In this document: piece by piece, positions 58,748 to 64,000 of the stretch | Layout of the letters: each line of letters begins with the position of its first letter | Numbering within the stretch: position 1 is the first letter of the stretch | Source of the DNA: Sceloporus undulatus | Lineage: Eukaryota; Chordata; Lepidosauria; Squamata; Phrynosomatidae | Assembly (NCBI RefSeq): GCF_019175285.1 | Contig: NC_056527.1 | Location: forward strand, 111,976,799 to 112,040,798 | Length of the DNA: 64,000 nucleotides | Reading direction: 5' to 3' | The notes under the pieces: generated by a model | What the model was told of the DNA's origin: nothing | The model's database searches: none | What the model saw: only the letters and a program-made list of their open reading frames with translations | Translations under genes and position numbers: made by a program

Positions 58748-61700
58748 TTACTTTCTCTCTCTTTTTCGTATTATCAACTGCTCCTGCTTGTTTAATGCAG
58801 GGTGCACCAAAATAACAAAGCATTTTGGAGAAAAAATACAACCCAATAAACCACCACTGGAGGCTAAGATGGAGAAGACCTCCACAGCCACCATGTATTT
58901 CCCCTTGGTGCTCAAGTACGTTGGAACAAAGGAGATCCAAACACTGCAGAAAACCAACATGCTGAAGGTGATAAATTTGGCTTCATTAAAAGCGTCTGGT
59001 AGCTTTCTGGCTAAGTAAGCCACCATGAAACTCACAAAGGCTAGCAAGCCCATGAAGCTCAAGACCAAATAAAACCAGACATTTGAACCTTCATTACATT
59101 CCAGTACCATTTCTTCAGATATGGAGTGTTTGTCTAAATGTGGGAATGGGGGAGAGATTACCAGCCACGCTGTGCAAATAATAGTTTGAATAAAGGAGCA
59201 GGAAATTACAATGGAGCTGGTAAGTCTTCTCCCCACCCATTTCCTAATTCTGGACCCTGGCTGAGTGGCCAGGAAAGCTAAAACAACAGTGATGGTTTTG
59301 GCCAATATGCAAGAAACAGCCACTGAGAAGATGATCCCGAAAGCAGTTTGTCGAAGGAGGCAGGTGACCTTCTGAGGCTGGCCAATAAATAGGAACGTGG
59401 AAAGGAAGGAGAGCAAGAGAGCAATGAGGAGAGTGTAGCTCAGGCTGCGGTTGTTGGCTTTGACTATGGGAGTGTTGGAGTACTTAAGGAAGATCCCAAA
59501 CACCAGAACTGTGATGAAAGAAAAGGTGATTGCAAGAGTGCTCAAACTGATCCCCAAAGATTCTTTATAAGACAAGAAACTTATATCTTTCTGGATGCAT
59601 TGGTCCTTTCCATTGTTTGGATATTGATCTTCTTGGCATGCCAAACAGTCATCCATATCTGGAAAAGAAAACGATTTTTACAGGATAAATATATTTATAG
59701 TACATGATAATAATGAGCAGTTAACATTAATGAATAAATGAGTGTTGTAAGGAATTAAGCACTAATGAATTCATAAATTGGTAATGAGTTATGTATCTAG
59801 CTTGATCCCTCAGTGCTAAGTTGATATTCTTTTCAAATAATTTTTGGATTGATTTAGTGTCACTTTCTCCGTTTTCCTGACAAAATGAGTCCAGAGTCAG
59901 GGAGAACCAGATCTCCAACGTACAGTGACATAACTATATAAGCAATGAAAAAGATTCTCAAACTCTGTATAACTTTTTTGATAACATTAACACAACTAGA
60001 TCTGTTCTATCCATTGCGCGTGCCCATAGTTTGTAACATACCTAATATTTAAAAAAAACATTTATATCCTGTACATCCTACCTTCTTGATTTGACATCTT
60101 TCCCTCAGGACATGGAAGACAGTCATAGCAACAAAATGGCTTCCCTTCCACCTTTATCTTACTGTAGCCTGGATGACAATTGTCGTTACACAAGGAAATG
60201 GGCTGTGTCTGTCAATAAATGGGAGAAGATTTTTTAAAAAAAACATTGGTTTTTTTGTTTTGTTTTGCTACACAGATCCAAAATGGTTACGTACTAGTTT
60301 TGCTTTCAGAACATTTGGAATACAATGAGCTTTTGGAACATAATACTAGAACATTTTGCCCATGAGCTGTTCATCTACCTATGTTCAACATGCTAATGAG
60401 AAACCTGGTGTCAAGAGATGGGCGTAACATAGCCTTGCTCCCCCTTGATTGAGGAGAGCGCTGTTCACCTGATTAAACTTCCTGGGCCAGGTGATGCCAC
60501 TTTCAAACATGCTTAACAGCTTCTCTAGGGGAGCATGGGGGTCCACTTTTCCAATTCTGACTCTGTGGAAAGACATGTTTGGGAATGTGATCCAGTTCAT
60601 AATATCAAAACCAGCATCTATTTCCCCATTTTGATTAAAGGACACCTTCTCTCTGACACTATTGTTAAATGAAACACTTCTCAGATGGTGGTGGAGCTAA
60701 AAGGAATCAAAAGAAGACAATTAGCAAACGTATGCTGGAACATACAAAAATCTTTCAAGAAGGTAGACAATGCTCCCCTTTAAATTGCTACACATGCCAC
60801 CAGAGTACTAATCCAACACTTGAAATATTCTAGAATATCAGAACTATTATAGAACATCATTAACTGTATCATTCATATTTTTATCACAATTATAATGACT
60901 ATAATATCATTAGTGATCATCAGGCTGGGAAATAGACATACTTATACCTTCTATTTAGCTCTTATGTAACTATTTTCTATCATTCTATTTTCTAAAGAAG
61001 GAAGAGGGGTGAAAATAGGAGGATTGCTGGATTTACTGTAGGCAATTGCTTGGCCACTGTTTCTCCAGAATGTGGGACTAAATAGGTCTTGGTATAATTC
61101 AGTGAGGCTTTTCTTATGTTCTCATTCAAAGGCATATCCATGTTAGTCTAGATCAGTTTGCAAGGGGATATTGTAGCAAAGGGGTACTGGAACACTTTTG
61201 GGACTAAGCGAGAGAATGAAAGAAGTTAGCATAAACTTAATAGATTTTAATTGATTTTCTCAGATGCAGCTGTGGAAGTAAACTGAAGTCTATGAAAATT
61301 TATGCTACCAATTTCTTCCTTTGTCCCAGTTAATCTCAATGATACACCAATGCGTCTTTGCTCCAATATCCCTTTTCATAATTATGTTCTTATGTTGCTT
61401 TGCTGGTCTTTTACACAGAGAAGATAATTTCTTGGAAAGTTGGCTATTCTCTTCCTACCAATGATATGAGAAGGAAACTCTCTCTGAAGGAGATCATAGA
61501 ATCATAGAGTTGGAAGAAATACCGAGGGGCATCCAGTCCAGGCCCCTGCCATGCAGGAATACACAATCAGTGTCCCCTGGTTGTTTTATGGTAAATGTCT
61601 TCAGTGCAGCAGGTATGTCTGACTTTAAGAATAAAAGTGTGGGTAACAGTTTTCTTTATACATTGGTGTGCCAAGGTTTCAAGTCTAGTGGGCAAAAGTG

Positions 61701-62807
61701 AAATGCATTTGTCATTTCTTATTTGACACACAACATTCTATGCAGTTTTAAATATCTTGTTACACACACATAGCTATGATGACAACAAAGCACACACAGG
61801 GCTCCTGCAAATGCACACAGGACATATGCATTGTTATTCTATTTAGTTTGGAATATCTTGGGACATGTATAGGCAGGATGCAAACAAAGCAGAAGAACAA
61901 ACCTAAAAGATAAGTTGCACAGCACTCCTGCATTATGCGCAGAAGACATTACCTGCCACAATTGATGAGTCTGAAGCTTCACTCCCATACCATCTGCCAT
62001 TCTTTTGTGTTTAACTTTCAGTGAATGCATGGCTTGCAAAGCATGTGCCATTGCATAGACAGCATTGTAAACACTGTAACTGTGGCCGGTCATACCCATT
62101 TCAAACACAGAGCTAGGAAGACTTGCTAATTTCTCCTCTCCAGTGCACCTATTTCCAAAATTCTCATTTGAAATAGAACTTGGGAAAGAACACTGAAATG
62201 CCTGTTCCCAAAAAATCCTCAATAAGCTGTCCTTTTTTTCTGAAATAGGATTCCTTGCTTGAAGAAATTTCTGGAAGCCTGGTACCTCCTTTGAGGAAAC
62301 AGCAAAGGATATTGTGCCGTGGAAGGACTCTATGCTCATCATTCTCTGAAAGGGAAGGGATGTGAATTCCATCTCGGCAGTCAGAATCCAGACTTTTCTA
62401 TTTGCTGGAATGCCCACATAATCTGGAATCAAGTGTAGCATTCTAAGAGAGATCATCATCTGATTTTCTCCATGTCCGATCACAGCTGTAGCATTGCTGT
62501 TCATGATTAGCTTGTATAGTTCAAAATTCCTAGTTACCATATTCCAAATATCTGAAGAAAAAGACTCCCTAGGTAATGACTTGATGAAATCAAAGCAAAC
62601 ACCCTTTAGAGGAAACATGGGGAGCACATTTTGCACAAATCTTTCACCACTATAATTGTTTATAAAAAGCACCCCAATCCAGGTCCACTTGAAATGCAAC
62701 AGCAACTGGAGAATCCCCATATTTTGATGGTACTCATTGGGAAACATCTGGTAGGAAAAAACAGCCTCTGTATTATTATTCACCATTGGGGTAGATCCAT
62801 ATGTCAG
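58748..62807 (-). CDS. Vomeronasal type-2 receptor E, exons 3-6 (partial at window edge)
   Basis: Family-C GPCR of the V2R type. Visible exons in gene order: 61953-62807, 60469-60696, 60082-60208, 58748-59658. All visible introns are GT-AG, the 2121 bp join in frame, and there is no internal stop (706 residues visible). Exon 3 opens [10 protein letters not shown] and reads [14 protein letters not shown]. Exon 4 has FDIMNWITF. Exon 5 has [13 protein letters not shown]. Exon 6 carries seven helices with [12 protein letters not shown]. Near the C-terminus the usual IFFPKC and LRPELN read IFSPKC and VHPALN. Exons 1 and 2 are not found between 62808 and 64000 and should lie further right, so the protein is cut by the window, not by mutation. 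It is in tandem with V2R-D. Confidence 0.93.
61118..61372. mobile_element. MITE, family E, longer copy
   Basis: 'gtctagatcagtttgcaagg', 'atattgtagcaaagg', 'gttagcataaacttaataga' and, reversed, 'gtctatgaaaatttatgcta' form a diverged palindrome. In intron 3 of V2R-E. Confidence 0.6.
61493..61592 (-). mobile_element. CR1 LINE 3' end
   Basis: 'gatcatagaatcatagagtt', 'ggcatccagtccaggcccct' and 'gccatgcaggaatacacaat'. In intron 3 of V2R-E. Confidence 0.75.
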
Positions 62808-62860
62808 CTAAGGAAAGTGGAGAAAATGAGAATTTTGGAAAATGCATTTCCAAAACAAAA

Positions 62861-63268
62861 TACTGTATATATTCATGTATAAGTCTAGAAATTTTAGTCA
62901 AAAAATTGACCCCCAAAACCTGAATCGACTTATCCAAGGCTCAATGTAAGTGCCCTGTGCTCACTCTTACCAAAAAACGAACCAACCTCTGATGAAAGGC
63001 AAGAGCTTAATCTGTCCTGGAAGCACTAATTCCCCTCTCTTTTCTTATTCATTCAGCTTTTAGTGTGAACACAAACAGTGAAGTCTGCTTGAACTTTGTA
63101 AGTTGTTTGGCATCATTTCCTTTTGTTTCATTCTTTACATCCTTTGTTAAGTGCCTCTAAGTTTTATCCTTGATTTATCCATGGGTTATATCAAAAGCCA
63201 CAATTTTGGCCCCAAAATCTGTCCTCGACTTATACATGAGGATGACTTATAGTCGAGTATATACAGTA
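62861..63268. mobile_element. Tc1/mariner-like MITE
   Basis: Left end TACTGTATATATTCATGTAT and right end, reversed, TACTGTATATACTCGACTAT, each followed inward by AAGTC (or AGTC) and 'gactta' blocks. The expected TA target site is present at both ends. 408 bp, no transposase. In intron 2 of V2R-E. Confidence 0.8.
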
Positions 63269-64000
63269 TTGATGTCACATATGAAAATCCATACTTGGAT
63301 TGATCATGGATTATGTACATCTCGGCATAGTTATTAGATTTTGGCATGATTAACAACTTGGTCTAAATACTGTTGGTAAGTCCCAGCTAGAGTATACCCA
63401 CTGAATGAATTGTTTAATGGTGACCCAAGATGAAATAAATCCTTTTGATTAAATTGATGTGTTTCACATCAGACTAACAACAGGATTCCAGCTGCTTTGC
63501 CTGAAATTTTGGGCAGTGGAGTACAGCATCCTTTTTGAAAAACAAATTCAGAATCCATTGGATATCATCCCTGGAGCATTCTGTCCCTAGGACTTTTGAA
63601 TCATCTAACGTATTTCCATATAGAATTTAAAACAAAACAAAACAAAAAAACAACAACCATGCATTATTTGAAGGTTTCCCTGACAATATTTTGTAAGCAC
63701 TTACAAAGACTAGGTGTGGTTTATGATGTATTTTTCTTCTTTTACATTGTCCTTGTTACTTTTATTCTAAATTAACATGAAAAACTTAACCTGACCTGTG
63801 GACCCAGGATGATGACTTGCCACACAAATAATTGAAAAACGTTGTCCTGAGCAATAAGCAATAGTCATTTCGTTAAAACAGAACAGCACACATTATTCTC
63901 TGGATGAAACTTTCTGCTGTCTCTCATCATATGTCACCTGAGGCAACTGCCTCACTCTGCCTTTTGATATGACTCCCCATGAGAAATCAAATCAGATTTT
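63269..64000. other. Unassigned, presumed V2R-E intron 2
   Basis: No V2R exon 2 (which would read [13 protein letters not shown] on the minus strand) and no repeat I can name, apart from an A-rich stretch at 63630-63655. Confidence 0.4.

Noticed and set aside
62808-64000. Exon 2 of V2R-E within the window
   Set aside because: No stretch on the minus strand resembles the conserved QHI-ALVFA-KEIN exon; it must lie beyond the right edge.
1-64000. Retrovirus, LTR element or Polinton
   Set aside because: No capsid, envelope, protease, integrase or paired LTR was recognised; the retroelements seen are LINEs, SINEs and Penelope-like fragments.

Overview
This window is vertebrate nuclear DNA and reads as a squamate reptile, most likely a lizard. 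The evidence is five family-C chemoreceptor genes with the six-exon layout of vomeronasal type-2 receptors (V2Rs). They sit in AT-rich DNA carrying CR1, L1, L2-like and BovB LINE fragments, tRNA-headed SINEs with BovB-like tails (Sauria type), and many palindromic MITEs. There is one 10-base assembly gap (11157-11166). No bacterial, plasmid or CRISPR sequence is present, and I recognised no retrovirus, LTR element or Polinton.

Layout. V2R-A (minus, 4101-12531) and V2R-B (plus, 21855-30922) are head to head, about 9.3 kb apart. V2R-C (plus, 34728-43073) follows B. V2R-D (minus, 46617-55561) converges on C tail to tail. V2R-E (minus, 58748-62807) follows D; its first two exons lie beyond the right edge. 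I placed every exon by its GT and AG splice sites. In A-D the six exons sum to a multiple of three, with no stop before the end, giving about 889, 868, 888 and 894 residues. In E the four visible exons join in frame (706 residues). None looks like a pseudogene. Each protein has a signal peptide (exon 1), a Venus-flytrap ligand domain (exons 2-4), a cysteine-rich linker (mostly exon 5) and a seven-helix domain (exon 6). The expected role is detecting peptide or protein pheromones and prey chemicals in vomeronasal neurons. A has a ligand domain of a different type from B-E.

Between and within the genes. The A-B gap holds a 5'-truncated L1 (14950-19081). A GC-rich 1.5-kb hAT-type element (15947-17446) is inserted in it, with a perfect 8-bp target duplication. 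The L1 itself landed in an older repeat that resembles a Penelope-like element. A better copy of that repeat (31600-31715, minus) carries a recognisable hammerhead-ribozyme motif. Introns and spacers also hold at least eight families of short palindromic DNA transposons, several with legible target duplications. No promoter could be identified. Two possible polyadenylation signals are listed.

Limits. Gene calls rest on protein-family recognition and splice logic. Repeat family names come from memory of consensus sequences and repeat ends are approximate, except where target duplications fix them. Several stretches over 300 bases show nothing I can name and are listed as such.
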